Below, piece after piece: positions 10,813 through 21,424 of a stretch of 64,000 bases of DNA. Position 1 is the first letter of the stretch; each line of letters begins with the position of its first letter. This DNA comes from Cycas panzhihuaensis. Lineage: Eukaryota; Cycadophyta. The notes below the pieces were generated by a model that had not been told where the DNA came from, did not search any database, and saw only the letters and a list, made by a program, of their open reading frames with translations. The position numbers and the translations under genes were made by a program. The stretch spans positions 69,013,741 to 69,077,740 of the forward strand of contig CM041465.1 of assembly GCA_023213395.1 (NCBI GenBank). The letters are read 5' to 3'.

Positions 10813-11907
10813 ATGGCGGACATAAGTAGGAAAGTAGAAAAACATTTAATGTCAATTGAAAGCATTGAGAATGTAGGATACAACGACAGTGAAGAGAGGG
10901 GGCTGAAAGAAGAGAGCCCAAACTTACCTCCAAAATACACAGAAGTAAGATATAGGCAACGAAACATAGAAGACACACTCGCCCACCAAACAGAAAAGGA
11001 AATGCAACATGGGGAACCCAAAACAACTGAAATAAACCTTGGAACTAAGGCAGAACCCAAAAATATTACTATTGGTGACTACTGGGATGAGAAAACAATG
11101 GCGGAAGCTTAGGCATTATTTGAGGAATATCGAGATGTCTCTGCTTGGTCGTACAAAGACCTCAAAGGAATCCCACTTGAGATTGGGATGCACCATATCG
11201 ATTTGGTTCAAGGGCCAAAACTAGTTAAACAAAGACCATACAGAATGAACCCACGATACAAGGAAAAAGTTAAAGTAGAGCTGGACAAGATGTTGTAGGC
11301 TGGCTACATATACGGGATTGAATATAGTGATTGGGTAAGTCCCATCATGGTAGTACCCAAGAAAAATGGAAATATTCAAGTGTGTATAGACTATCGACAA
11401 CTCAATAAAGTCACAAAGAAAGACCCCTTCCCAATCCCCTTCATAGAAGATATTCTAGAGACCATAGGAGGAAAAGAAGTTTATTCCTTCACAGACGCAT
11501 TTAGTGGGTATAACCAGGTAAGCATTGCACCTGAAGATCAACATAAAACCACCTTTGTGACCAAATGGGGAACTCATGCATATCAAGTCATGTTGTTTGG
11601 ACTTATTAATGCCCCAACAACCTTCTAAAGAATTGTGCTGAACATATTCAAGAAATTGGTAGGAGAAATAGTAGTCGTGTTCTTAGACGGTTAGACCCTA
11701 TATGGTATAATGAAGAAACATATAGAAAATTTGAGAATAATGCTACAAACCTGTAGGGAAAATAAGTTATGTTTAAACCTAGAAAAATGTACTTTTTTGG
11801 TACCCTTCGGTAATCTTTTGGGACACGTGGTGAGGAAAGATGGATTAATGATGAACTCGGCAAAGGTGGCAGCCATCCTACATTTCCCTCAACCTTAGAA
11901 CGAGAGG
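10813..11907 (+). pseudogene. Gypsy-B reverse transcriptase with an FLDG active site
   Basis: The N-terminal extension (10813-11112) ends ITIGDYWDEKTMAEA. It is followed by YKDLKGIP, KQRPYRMNPRYKEKV, VVPKKNGNIQVCIDYRQLNK (11347-11410) and FTDAFSGYNQV. The catalytic box is FLDG at 11680-11691 followed directly by TAG, where Gypsy-D has FLDD. The fingers-palm order and the DYRQLN box are Ty3/gypsy. Stops lie at about 11110, 11297, 11627, 11692 and 11896. It is dead. Confidence 0.87.
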
Positions 11908-12558
11908 CAAGTGAAGGGATTTTTAGGGTTAATCGAATATTACCGAAAGTTCGTAAAAGGATATGCCCAGATAGTGGGGCCGTTAGAAGATCTCTTGAAG
12001 AAAGAAATAGACTGGCAATGGGGGCCAGAACAAAAAAAAGCCTTCGAAACCTTGAAACACGCAATAGCATCAACTCCTGTGCTACATTTCCTTGATTAGA
12101 ATAAGATATTCCATGTGTATGTTGATGCCTCCCAATACGCAATTGGTTGTGTTCTAGCTCAACGTGGCAAAAACGTGGACCGGCCCATATACTTTGCTAG
12201 CTGAAAATTTACTAGAGCTGAACAAAACTATACGACAACAGAAAGAGTTGGGCTCGGAATGGTGTATGCCCTACAAAAATTTTGCCACTACTTATTAGTG
12301 AATCCTTTTATATTCTATGTGGATCATCAGGCACTCATGTACCTGGTCAACAAACCATTGTTAAGGGGCTGTATCAGTTGTTGGCTTATGTTGTTTCAAG
12401 AATTCACTTTTCGGATTATAGTAAATCCAGGGAAAGCGCATATTATCCCCGATCAACTTTCTAGAATCCATAATGGAGAAAAAGTTGTGGGTGTTTCAGA
12501 TGACTTCCCAGATGCAACACTTATTAATATCGAATCGGTTCCTATAGAGTGGTATTAG
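11908..12558 (+). pseudogene. Gypsy-B RNase H
   Basis: The connection GFLGLIEYYRKFVKGYA and DWQWGPEQKKAFETLK precedes RNase H motifs: VDASQYAIGCVLAQ (about 12120-12163), IYFAS, NYTTTERVGLGMVYAL and FYVDHQALMYLVN (about 12313-12350). An in-frame stop follows FAS at about 12202. The end PGKAHIIPDQLSRI marks the boundary to the spacer before integrase. There is no second (archaeal-type) RNase H between it and integrase, unlike typical Tat elements. Confidence 0.85.
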
Positions 12559-12599
12559 GATATTATCGAATTCCTAGTCATAGGGCAATGCCCTCGGAC

Positions 12600-13790
12600 C
12601 ATGGATAAAACCCCAAAATGGAACTTAGTGAGAAAGTGGAGCCCCACCAAATAATTGGAGGAGACTTATACCGACTAGGGCCAGATGATGTTTTACAACG
12701 ATGCATTCGTCCCCACGAGGTGGAATGAGTGATATCTCAAGCCCATGAAGGAATTGCAGGGGGACATGCTGGATCAAAAAACGCGCAGAGGAAAATTTTA
12801 ACAACTGGATTCTAGTGGCCAACCCTTTTCGAAAATGTGAAGGATTGGGTAAAGAAATGTGACCATTTCCAAAGGGTAAGGAAACCTAATCGAAAGGACC
12901 TCAACCCCTTGACCCCAATCCTTCCTCTAGCACCCTTTTAGAAATGGGGTCTGGATTTTATTGGACCTATAAAGCCAGCAACGAGAAGAACACAAGCTCG
13001 CTGTATTTTGGTAGCCACAGACTATGCCACGAAATGGGTGGGAGCCAGACCATTATGTAAGGCGGATGCAACCAGTACAGCCCGATTTCTCTATGAGGTC
13101 ATCATCACGAGGTTCAGGTGCCCTATCGAGTTGATTAGTGACCAAGGACCCCACTTTTTCAATGAAGTGATTAAAGAATTAACCGAAACATTCCTAATTA
13201 CTCATCATAAATCCACACCTTATTACCCTTGTGCAAATGGGCAAGTAAAAAGTTCCAATTATATTTTGGAAAATTGTTTGCGAAAAGCTTGCGATATTGG
13301 TAGATCAGATTGGGCAAAGAAACTACCTTCTGTCCTATGGGCATTTCACACAACATAGAAACAAACCACGGGACTTACTCCATCTAAGTTGGTATATGGG
13401 ATGGAGGCCATACTCCCTATCGAGTTCTAGATTCCTAGTTTGAGAATTGCCTTGGCTTGTCGGTTAGACGACTCCGAATCTTTAAGAGAGAGACTATGGC
13501 AATTGATTCAACTCGACGAGGATAGACAAAAATCATAATGGCTACAAGAACTCAAGAAAACAGGATAGAAGGCATGACACAATCGTCACCTTAGATGCCC
13601 TCAATTTGAAGAAGGAGAACAAGTCCTATTATACGACAACAAATTTCACACCCATCCCGGAAGTTGAAACCACAATGGTTAGGACCCTACCAAGTAGAAA
13701 GAATCTATCCTAACAGATTAGTTCAATTACAGGAAGTGAATGGTTATGGACTACCCACCCTAGTTAATGGCAATTGATTAAAAAAATACC
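12600..13790 (+). pseudogene. Gypsy-B integrase with catalytic Glu replaced by Lys
   Basis: A decayed H2C2 zinc domain (AHEGIAGGHAG and a CDHFQRVRKPN remnant, 12740-12890) is followed by the core. The core shows WGLDFIGPIKPA, LVATDYATKW (first Asp), ISDQGPHFFNE (second Asp) and the third box GQVKSSN, with Lys at 13248-13250 where D has Glu (GQAESSN). A G-to-A transition explains it. Stops at about 12942 and 13358 add to the damage. No chromodomain follows. Confidence 0.87.
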
Positions 13791-14386
13791 ACCATTAGAG
13801 AATACCCCTCAAGTAAGTGTCAACTAGATGTATAATGCATGTTGCCTAAAGTTGCAGACAGCCAAAGTTGTCCTTGTACTAAAATAAGGACTCTACATCG
13901 GTGCATAATAACAAAAATTATACATCTGGACAAAATCCAAATGAAATTATATCTTGCATCCCAAAATTGGAATGGAAGTAGAGCAAAAGCAATCAATGGA
14001 ATCTAATACGTTCCTAACAGGGAACGGAAAAAGACAAAATTACCCAGAAAACAAAACTGTTCTAAAAAGGGAACAGAATGAATTGTTGATTAACCGTATG
14101 CGTTTCCAAATGGGAATGCGACTCAAACGGATGTAAGAAAAGAAATTATAAAAATCAGAATCCTAGAACCATTCCGGCAAGCAAACACATGAAGAAAGCA
14201 GAGCAAGAAGGTCCTTTAGAAGAAGCAATCTAGAATCGGCTAAACAGATGCTTGAGTAGTAGGAATACTTACAGTCGCCCAAACTAGGGAATGCATGTCC
14301 GAACAAAAGGTGCAAGTCCCTTAAAGAAATCTATTGTTAAATCTAGTTTTTTTTTTTTTTTTCATACATTCCCCTCCAACCACAAG
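13791..14386 (+). other. Gypsy-B spacer between integrase and extra ORF, with short inverted repeats
   Basis: I can read no coding frame here. It holds short hairpin-capable pairs: CGTTCC/GGAACG at 14009-14026, CTGTTC/GAACAG at 14057-14076 and an imperfect GCGTTTCC/GGGAATGC at 14100-14120, plus a T-run at 14348-14362. The ggaac/ggaat arms echo motifs repeated in this element's own LTR. Gypsy-D has an analogous array with a different motif. Confidence 0.6.
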
Positions 14387-15475
14387 ATGAGGATTGTAGG
14401 AATTTAGGAGACTTATTTGCCAAAGCTTTAGGGGGGATTTGAAGAATTACCAGCTGATTTTAAGGGAAGAATCAAACACGCAGGATGGGAGGATTTTGTC
14501 ATAATGCCTCCATTATATTGGGAGCCTGAAGTCCTGGAGCAAATCATTGTAGTTGTTAAATCTAATAGGGAGAAAGTAAAAGTAACTGCAACAACTATTC
14601 ATGAAGTTACAAGTCTATCCAAAGAGGGTGAAACCCCTTTGACCATAAAAAGATTCGAAGTAGACTGGGAAATATGGACAAGGGAATTATGTGCTCCAGA
14701 TACTTGGGTTTACTCTGACGGCATAAGGATTGCAGATATCATGGATAGAAATCTACAATGGGTCGCCAAAATTTTAGTGTTTTTGTTTTTATCAAAACAA
14801 AAACATATATTCATTCTTGGAGGGTTAAATTCCCTTACTCCTAGCATTACAGGATGGAGTAAAAATGAATTGGTGTGAACTCCTAGCAAATAGTATGGAG
14901 CAACAATTTGGGGAGCTTCACACTCACTCCTTTAGACAACCATCACTGTTGTTGGCATTATTATTCTAGTAGTGTCTAGATGTTAATCCCCTTTCTTACC
15001 GATCCAACTTGGGGAACCCATAATAAAGAAAAGGGTGAATATTATGCCTAACAGTACTTAGGATCCAGGAGTGAAGCGACAGGTCAAAGCAGAAATGACT
15101 AAATTGTTAAAATAGATCCAACACAAACTAGGGAACCCCTTTCAGCTAAGGCAGAAGCAAGTAATAAAGAAAGGCACAAAAAGGAGTAGAGGACAACAAG
15201 AAACAGAAGAGGTACCAGGAGAACAGGAAATGGAACTCCCACTTCCAACAGTTACAGAACTAGGGGAAGGTTCTTCACAATCACCCTTAAGTGAAAAGGG
15301 TACACAAATATGTCAGCGTCTACAAGAATTGGAACAAGGGTATAAGATAAATTAAAGAAAAGGATGCGATCATAACCACATTAACATAAATTAATGAAGA
15401 CTTACTACGAGCCATTGATCCTCACCAGGAACTAGGACTATAGGAGCAGTCCTAAATTAAAAGGGAGGAGGAGGA
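14387..15475 (+). pseudogene. Gypsy-B extra ORF (ORF3) after integrase, broken
   Basis: It starts at an ATG reading MRIVGI, which aligns to MRTAGC in Gypsy-D. The best open part (14504-14878) has PPLYWEPEVLEQI, SLSKEGETPL, WTRELCAPDTW, SDGIRIADIMD and LQWVAK, each matched in D. The distal part (about 15240-15420) keeps LQELEQGYK and a KEKDAII-like coiled-coil remnant after frameshifts. The function is unknown. The position is that of the env-like ORF of Athila elements, but I see no signal peptide or membrane segment. Confidence 0.72.
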
Positions 15476-15514
15476 AGACAAAATTAAAAATTCTGAAAAT
15501 TTGAACTGAGCACG

Positions 15515-15547
15515 AATGCTTAACCATTTTGGTTGACCCTTGATAGA
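15515..15547 (+). other. Gypsy-B pre-LTR purine tract region
   Basis: The sequence ttgacccttgataga directly before the LTR TGTTG matches ttgacccgggataga before the Gypsy-D 3' LTR. It is the candidate plus-strand primer site, although a weak purine run by usual standards. Confidence 0.5.
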
Positions 15548-16105
15548 TGTTGCGGCTATAATTGACACCTGTGCATCTGTAAGGAGGAATGTATGATGGA
15601 AACTAGGCAAAACAATGGGTATTTTGCAAAGCAATCGTTCGACATGCATTAAGAAAAGAGAACAAACGAACAAAACACAATAAACAGGACCATTCCACTA
15701 CAAGAATGGACATTGTACAATAGGAACGCATCAAACAGAGAAAGGAACAGATGCTGCACAACTAAGGAACGAACACGGATTATATGAGACACGTGGACTC
15801 AACTGTATGTGTTAGAGGATGTATTAAAGTTAACAAGTACAGATTAGCAAATGAACGGACGTTTGTTAGGGAAAGCGGACAATTGTGACTGTTAGTTGCA
15901 ACTATTTCGCAATAGAGATACCAATGGTATTTAAACACATCTATATATGGCAATGGATGTGAGAGCCGAGCAAGTGATCTATTTGATACCTGATCTGGTA
16001 CAGGTGACTAGTCAGGCATGTACGGGCTATATATGATGTAAACATTGACTATTGTCTAATAATATTACAGAGTTATGTGGAAATCATGTATGCTTATTAA
16101 GGAAT
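15548..16105 (+). repeat. Gypsy-B 3' LTR, first part
   Basis: It aligns with 6207 to about 6763 of the 5' LTR and stops at ggaat, where Copia-C begins. The remainder resumes at 23868. Confidence 0.92.
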
Positions 16106-16470
16106 TGTTGAGGGAATGGATCTAGGGATCTAGTGCACTAACACTACACAATGGCAAATAGTGGAGACAAGCACAATGTACTCAACAAGAGAATGCTAAT
16201 AGCTTGAGCTCAAAGAGGAGAAGTGCAGAATATGATCACTCTCCATGTAATTTCAGCTTATATAATGAGGATGCTCATTAGGGTTTGGAATTTGAGTTTT
16301 CCCTCCCAATGACATTCAAATGAGATTACATGAAATTACAATGAAATGAACTTTATGTCATTTCACTTAAGTGACTTAGGCATAGTCACCTTATCCTAAA
16401 GTTATAAACATAAAAGTGACTTTATCTAATTCTAACTTCATGAAATGACCATGTGACATTAACATCGTCA
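16106..16470 (-). repeat. Copia-C 3' LTR
   Basis: 365 bp, minus-strand TGACGATG...CCTCAACA, almost identical to 23503-23867. A TATA-like tatataat sits at about 16261 (plus-strand reading). Confidence 0.95.
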
Positions 16471-16482
16471 CAATCCCCCTTA
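16471..16482 (-). other. Copia-C polypurine tract
   Basis: The minus strand reads TAAGGGGGATTG directly before the LTR. Confidence 0.75.
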
Positions 16483-16964
16483 ATGGCGTAAGGTCCTTTT
16501 CCTTTATCCTATTCTAATCTATGAGGTCTTCATTATAGCCTCATTATTACATTGAGAAAAAATTCTACAACCTACAAGACACTTTTGTGGGAAAACCCTT
16601 GGGGGAATAAAAACCCACAGACTTGACTTCCTATTCTTTGAAGTGGCTCGACGGCTCTTTGAGTGTAGCCGATAGCCAAGCGTACAAGTTGGTTGTGCAC
16701 TTCAATCTGCGAGTCTCCATATACCGCTTTGTCATCCCCATGCCCTTTCGTGTTTTCATAGGTTACGATTTTGAAACAAGTACAACCCAAATCCTTTCGC
16801 GCCCATGAGGGGTTTTCACGAATGGGAGAGAGCAGAGACTTACTCTAATCCTTTCGCGCCCACAAGGGGTTTTCACGAATGGGATAGAGTATCTTTGTCT
16901 GTGTACCATCTCCTTCAATCAGTTGGAGATGGAGGCCCTAAGGCCGAGCTGCTGTCGGGACTGT
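16483..16964 (-). other. Copia-C 3' untranslated stretch with a 43-bp direct repeat
   Basis: There is no domain on either strand. A 43-bp unit (16790-16832) recurs with four differences at 16847-16889, 57 bp on. It contains ctttcgcgccc and ggggttttcacgaatggga. Confidence 0.7.
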
Positions 16965-17498
16965 TCAAACTTCACCCTTTGCATCGGTTTGGTGAAGATG
17001 GCGGCCACTTGATCTGCGTAGGCGTTGTTCCAATTGTATTGTGCCGTCATGGACCGGTTCCGGATCACTGGACTTTTGTACTAATGTGCTTTGTACGATC
17101 ATGAAAAGCAGGATTCTTGGCCATGTGGATTCTTGTTGATTGTCCACATGTAAGCTCGTTGAACCTGTCTGGGTGATATCCAAAGTATGTAATAATTTGC
17201 GAAGCCATATCACCTCCTTGCTAGTCTCAGAAGCAGCTATGTATTCGGCTTCAGCAGTAGAATCTGCAGTGATTTTCTGCCGCGTTGAGCGCCATGAAAT
17301 TGGAGTTGTTCCAAGAAATGTGATGTACCCGGACGTTGATCTTCCTGTATTTTTGTCACCGGCAAAATCCGAGTCTGTGTATGCTGTAAGTTTGAAATCA
17401 TTGTTGTGCTCATACAACAAACCAAGTTTGCTGGTCGTCTTTAGGTACTTCAACACTCGTATTGCTGCTTGCCAATGGTTCTGCTTTGGAGTTGTCAT
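16965..17498 (-). pseudogene. Copia-C RNase H, mostly open
   Basis: 177 codons run without a stop from MTTPKQNHWQAAIRVLKYLK through TAYTDSDFAGDKNTGRSTSG and FLGTTPISWRS to AEAEYIAASETSKEVIWLRKLL and HVDNQ. After HVDNQ the reading frame leaves the family pattern (a frameshift near 17110), while FTKP-type sequence persists in another frame. This is the best preserved part of Copia-C. Confidence 0.87.
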
Positions 17499-18424
17499 GT
17501 GACGGGCAAGAATGCCAATGGCATGGGCAATATCTGGCCTTGTGTTGGTAACATAAATGAGGCTACCTACAAGTTGCCGATAGAGTGTTGCGTCGCCTCT
17601 CGAGTGTCTTCATCGGAAAGTTTGGCATTAGGCTCCATTGGAGTATACATCGCTACGGCATCTTCTAATCCGAACTTGATTAGAAGATCGTTGATATATT
17701 TTCCTTGGGAGAGAAAGATTTTTCCATTGCATTGAGTTACCTCAATTCCCAAGTAATATCTCATTAGTCTGAGGTCGAGATAGTTCAAGGATTTTGACAA
17801 GTCCATCTTTAATTTCTTTGATATCCCGCTCACTATTTTCGATTATCGACATGTCGTCCACAAAGATCAGGAGATATGTGACTTTGCCTTTTTTCTCTTA
17901 ATAAACAAAGTTGCATCAACGTCTTGATAGTCACATACCTCATATCCAAGTTGCCTCATTTTGTTGGACAACTTGGTGAACCAAGCGAGGGGCTTGTTTT
18001 AGGCCATATAACGACTTTTTAGTCTACACACTTTTCGCTTCTGTCTTGCTATCTCAAAGCCTTCAGGCTGTGTCATGTAGATTTCTTCTTTCAAATCTCC
18101 ATTGAGAAAAGCGGTTTCACATCGAGTTGGTGGATTTTCCAACCTGTTGAGCGCCCAAGGCCACAAGTGCTCTGATTGTGGGCCATTTGGTAGTTGGTGC
18201 GAAGACTTCTGTGTAGTCGATGCCTTCCCTTTGGGTGAATCCTTTTGCGACCAACCTTGCCTTGTGTTTTCAAGGGTCTTGGTCGATCTGTATTTATATT
18301 TGAACACCCATTTGTTTCTGACTACCTTCCTTCCCAAAGGCAGATCAACGAGCTCCCATGTACCGTGCTTGATCAAGGATTGGTATTCCTCATTCATGGC
18401 ATTTCTCCAAACTGTGTGTTTCAC
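17499..18424 (-). pseudogene. Copia-C reverse transcriptase (frameshifted)
   Basis: The start at about 18424 reads WRNAMNEEYQSLIKHGTWELVDLP and KWVFKYKYRS. After a frameshift ETAFLNGDLKEEIYMTQPEGF is seen, followed by a stop near 18000. The catalytic box FVDD is present at 17853-17864 in another frame. The C-terminal piece 17567-17833 carries MRYYLGIEV, LSQGKYINDLLIKFG and TPMEPNAKL. At least three frame changes prevent translation although the active-site Asps are kept. Confidence 0.85.
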
Positions 18425-18964
18425 AGCTTCTTGGTATGATAGAGGCTCGTCATTTGAAGCAAGGTGCGATTCTGTGGTTCAAGCTCTATGGGAAGTGATG
18501 TTTGCTCCCTTGCTCTGTAGGCCGCCTTGAGTGCCGGTTTGCCTACCTCATCGGATCTCAAGTCTTTGTGCAACCGGTAGGCTCTCGAAAATCTTTGGTT
18601 GGGAATGAGGTTTTCATTTCCACAACATCCTGGTCTTCATTTTGATCCTGAAAAGGATCATGGGAGATGTATGGTCCGGAGGTTGATGACATTCTTTGGA
18701 GAAGACGGCCCTACAACCAAGGTGGTGAAGGTGGTTCTTACGCAACTCCTTTTCCTTTTGATGCTCGACGTGGTGATTCTCGGCTATTCTCCCAAGATGG
18801 CGCCGGGTTGGCGCACATTGGCACGTGATCCGAGTCAAGGATAGTGTCCTTGGGGCTCTATTGTCGATTCCAAAATTTTGAGTATTTCTTCGATGTCTCC
18901 CCAAATGTTGGAATCAGACATCATATTCTGGACATCGTTGTATCTATGAGATGGTGCTTTAGAA
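18425..18964 (-). pseudogene. Copia-C integrase-RT linker
   Basis: Low-complexity, charged coding remnant between the integrase C-terminus and the RT start. No conserved motif stands out, and both strands have unrelated open stretches. The assignment is by position. Confidence 0.5.
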
Positions 18965-19640
18965 TCAAGTTGAAATAATTGATTCTCTGTCTCCAAACAC
19001 CACATCTCTAGTGATAATGATCTTCTTTAATGTTGGAATGAAGACCTTGTACCCTTTCTTGTTCATGGGGTACCCAACAAAGATGCCCTTTAAAGCTCGC
19101 GGTTGGAGCTTATTTCTATGCTCATCAAGAATGTGAGCATAACAAGTAGAGCCAAAAATTTTGAAGTGATGGACGGTGAGGGGTCCGTCCAGGTCCATCG
19201 TTCATTTGGAGACGGCCGAGCTTTGATGGACTTATGTTGTTCATGCGATGAGATTGCAGATAAATAGCTTCGGCCCAAAGATATGCAGGCACATTCTTGA
19301 AGACAAGCATAGCCCGTGCCATATTCATTATGGTTCTATTAACCCTTTCAGCAACTCCATTCTGAGGGTACACCGCAATAGTTGTTTGATGCTTGATCCC
19401 TAGCGACACAAGAAGTCTTCGAATTCATTTGAAGTGTATTCGCCACCATTGTCAGTCCTGAGACACTTCAGTTGATATCTGGATTCCTTCTCTGTGAGAG
19501 CCTTGAATGCCTTGAATACTGCGAATGCTTCATCTTTTGATTTGAGAAAGGTCACCCATACCTTTCGAGTGAAGTCATCAATAAATGTAATATAGTACCT
19601 CTTCCCTGTGAGAGAAGGGATAGGCTTAGGCCCACAGATG
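18965..19640 (-). pseudogene. Copia-C integrase (frameshifted)
   Basis: The minus strand shows a LRTDNGGEY second-Asp box (about 19440-19470), then GIKHQTTIAVYPQNGVAERVNRTIMN with the catalytic Glu kept (19325-19395). It then shows FGSTCYAHILDEHRNKL, GIFVGY and TRDVVFGDRES (18975-19170). Frameshifts separate these blocks. Confidence 0.83.
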
Positions 19641-19650
19641 TCTGAGTGTA

Positions 19651-20240
19651 CTAATTCAAGAGGTTGACTGGCTTTCCATTGACTATGGGGAAATGGTCAT
19701 GCGTGGGATTTGGCAATAATGCAAGCTTCACATTTGAATGGCTTAGAGGAAAATCAAGCGGACACAGAGTAGAATGAGAGATTTCCCTAAGCCGATCAAG
19801 TTTGACGTGCCACATGCGAGCATGCCAAAGAGCTTCTAGGGACAGCTTGGAATGAGTCAATGTGACATTATATGCAAGTTCTTCCACGACACAGATGGGG
19901 CAACAACTTGGTATGCGGAAGAAGACAATGTGGTTCCAGTCGGTCTAAATAGCTTACCTTCAAGTTTCCAGTCATTACCACGAGAACATGAAGGCGGGTG
20001 AATAACACTAAGAACTTGATCATTAGTGTGACACTCGGTCAAATCCACGGAGACAAGTGTGGATAACGAAGGTTTTGTTTGAGATGGGGAATATACAAGA
20101 CATCTTTTAAAGTAAAATTGGGCAAGCTCGAAGCTTGAGGCATATAGAGCCCATGCCTTGAGCAGTTGTGTCGACTTATCGGCCATGTGTACTACTTGGT
20201 GACCTCCGAATCAAAATCACGAAGAAGTCCGGTGACAAGT
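19651..20240 (-). pseudogene. Copia-C protease and pre-integrase region
   Basis: The piece 19651-19887 (LSLEALWHARMWHVKLDRLREI) is the pre-integrase HARLGH-type block. Upstream 19857-20186 is an open but poorly conserved stretch in the protease position. A DSE-type triplet near 20215 may be the decayed DSG, which I hold weakly. Confidence 0.6.
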
Positions 20241-21424
20241 CATGTCTTTGGGTAGCTCCGTGTCCATAACCCGGTCGATGATGATGTTGATGCGAGATTT
20301 GCTGTCAAGTGGTCGAGGTAGTGGCGAATCAAGGTGACAAATGATCGTGCCACACAGTGTGCCTCGATGTACCTCTTAGGTCTAGAAGCAATAGATGAAG
20401 TGGATGCTTCCCTACTTTGTTGAATACGTGCCTCAATGAGATTTGCTCCTGCAAATAAGTCATCATGACTCTCATCAACATTGTGGGCTTGATGTTGCTG
20501 TTGTTGATGACGAGGCAATCTGTTGTAGTCAATGCGACAATCTTTTGCAAGGTGTCCTTTCCTGTTACACCTTTGACACGTGGGAGCATTGTTGTTTGTC
20601 TGTCTCTGATTGACAGTCTTTTGACTACTGTTTTCCTGCTGACCTTGTTGTTGCCTTTGCTGTTGTCCCTGTTGCTTTCCCCTGCCTCTTCCACGACCTC
20701 TTCTTCCTTCGCGTGAAGATTGACTTTGCCGTTTGGTGTAGTGTACTTCCTCGTCCATGTCAGCTTCAAAGGCTGCATTAGGAGTTGAATCTGAAAGTGG
20801 GAAGCTAGTAGTGAAGGTCTTGTCATGTTCAATAAACTTCTCAGCTAATGCTTCGAAGTTGAGGGTCTTGATGTGCGGATGATGAAGATTTCCTAAGCGA
20901 GTTCTTATAATCAAGAACATGCGGTGGATTGAATTAAAAGGCCCAAGTTATGCATTGGGTCTTAAAATCCTATCAATGGCACATTTAATGGGCGAAGAGC
21001 ATTGATGGTTTCATGTGCTCGCCCTTTACGCATTCGCATCTTGTTCATCTTCAATACCATATGAACAAACTCCAAGTCGATCGAGTATCAAAGTTTCTTT
21101 TGAGGACTTGAAGACCTTGAAGGCGATGTCGTCTTTGCGTGTCATCGATCGGGTTGTGCAAGGAGTAATCAGAACTAGCGGGATCCACCTGCGATCTCTT
21201 GGTCTTCAATGATCCACCGCCGTTGCGGATTATGAGCGAGGAGGAGGCGGAGGTGTGCCACCACTCTGCGGTGTGGTGTCGGTCGCAGTGCTATCGGGGT
21301 TCGCTCAAGTGGTCCAACGAGTCCCTCATACTTGGGCTGCGTTCTTAACTCCTGTGAACCATAGATCCCAATTCTCCTTCCCTTTTAGCATACAGTTCAC
21401 ATTCTGCTTGAAGTTGGTCGACAT
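20240..21424 (-). pseudogene. Copia-C gag with zinc knuckle (frameshifted)
   Basis: The start ATG at 21424 opens MSTNFKQNVNCMLKGKENWDLWFTGVK, the copia gag N-terminal pattern around a Trp. A stop and frame changes follow between 21330 and 20930. The open stretch 20240-20920 has GNLHHPHIKTLNFEALAEKF and a Gly/Arg- and Gln-rich linker. It then has one intact CCHC knuckle, CQRCNRKGHLAKDC, at about 20540-20580. Confidence 0.82.

Noticed and set aside
14504-14878. Calling ORF3 an envelope gene
   Set aside because: Position fits, but there is no signal peptide, membrane segment or fusion motif in either copy.
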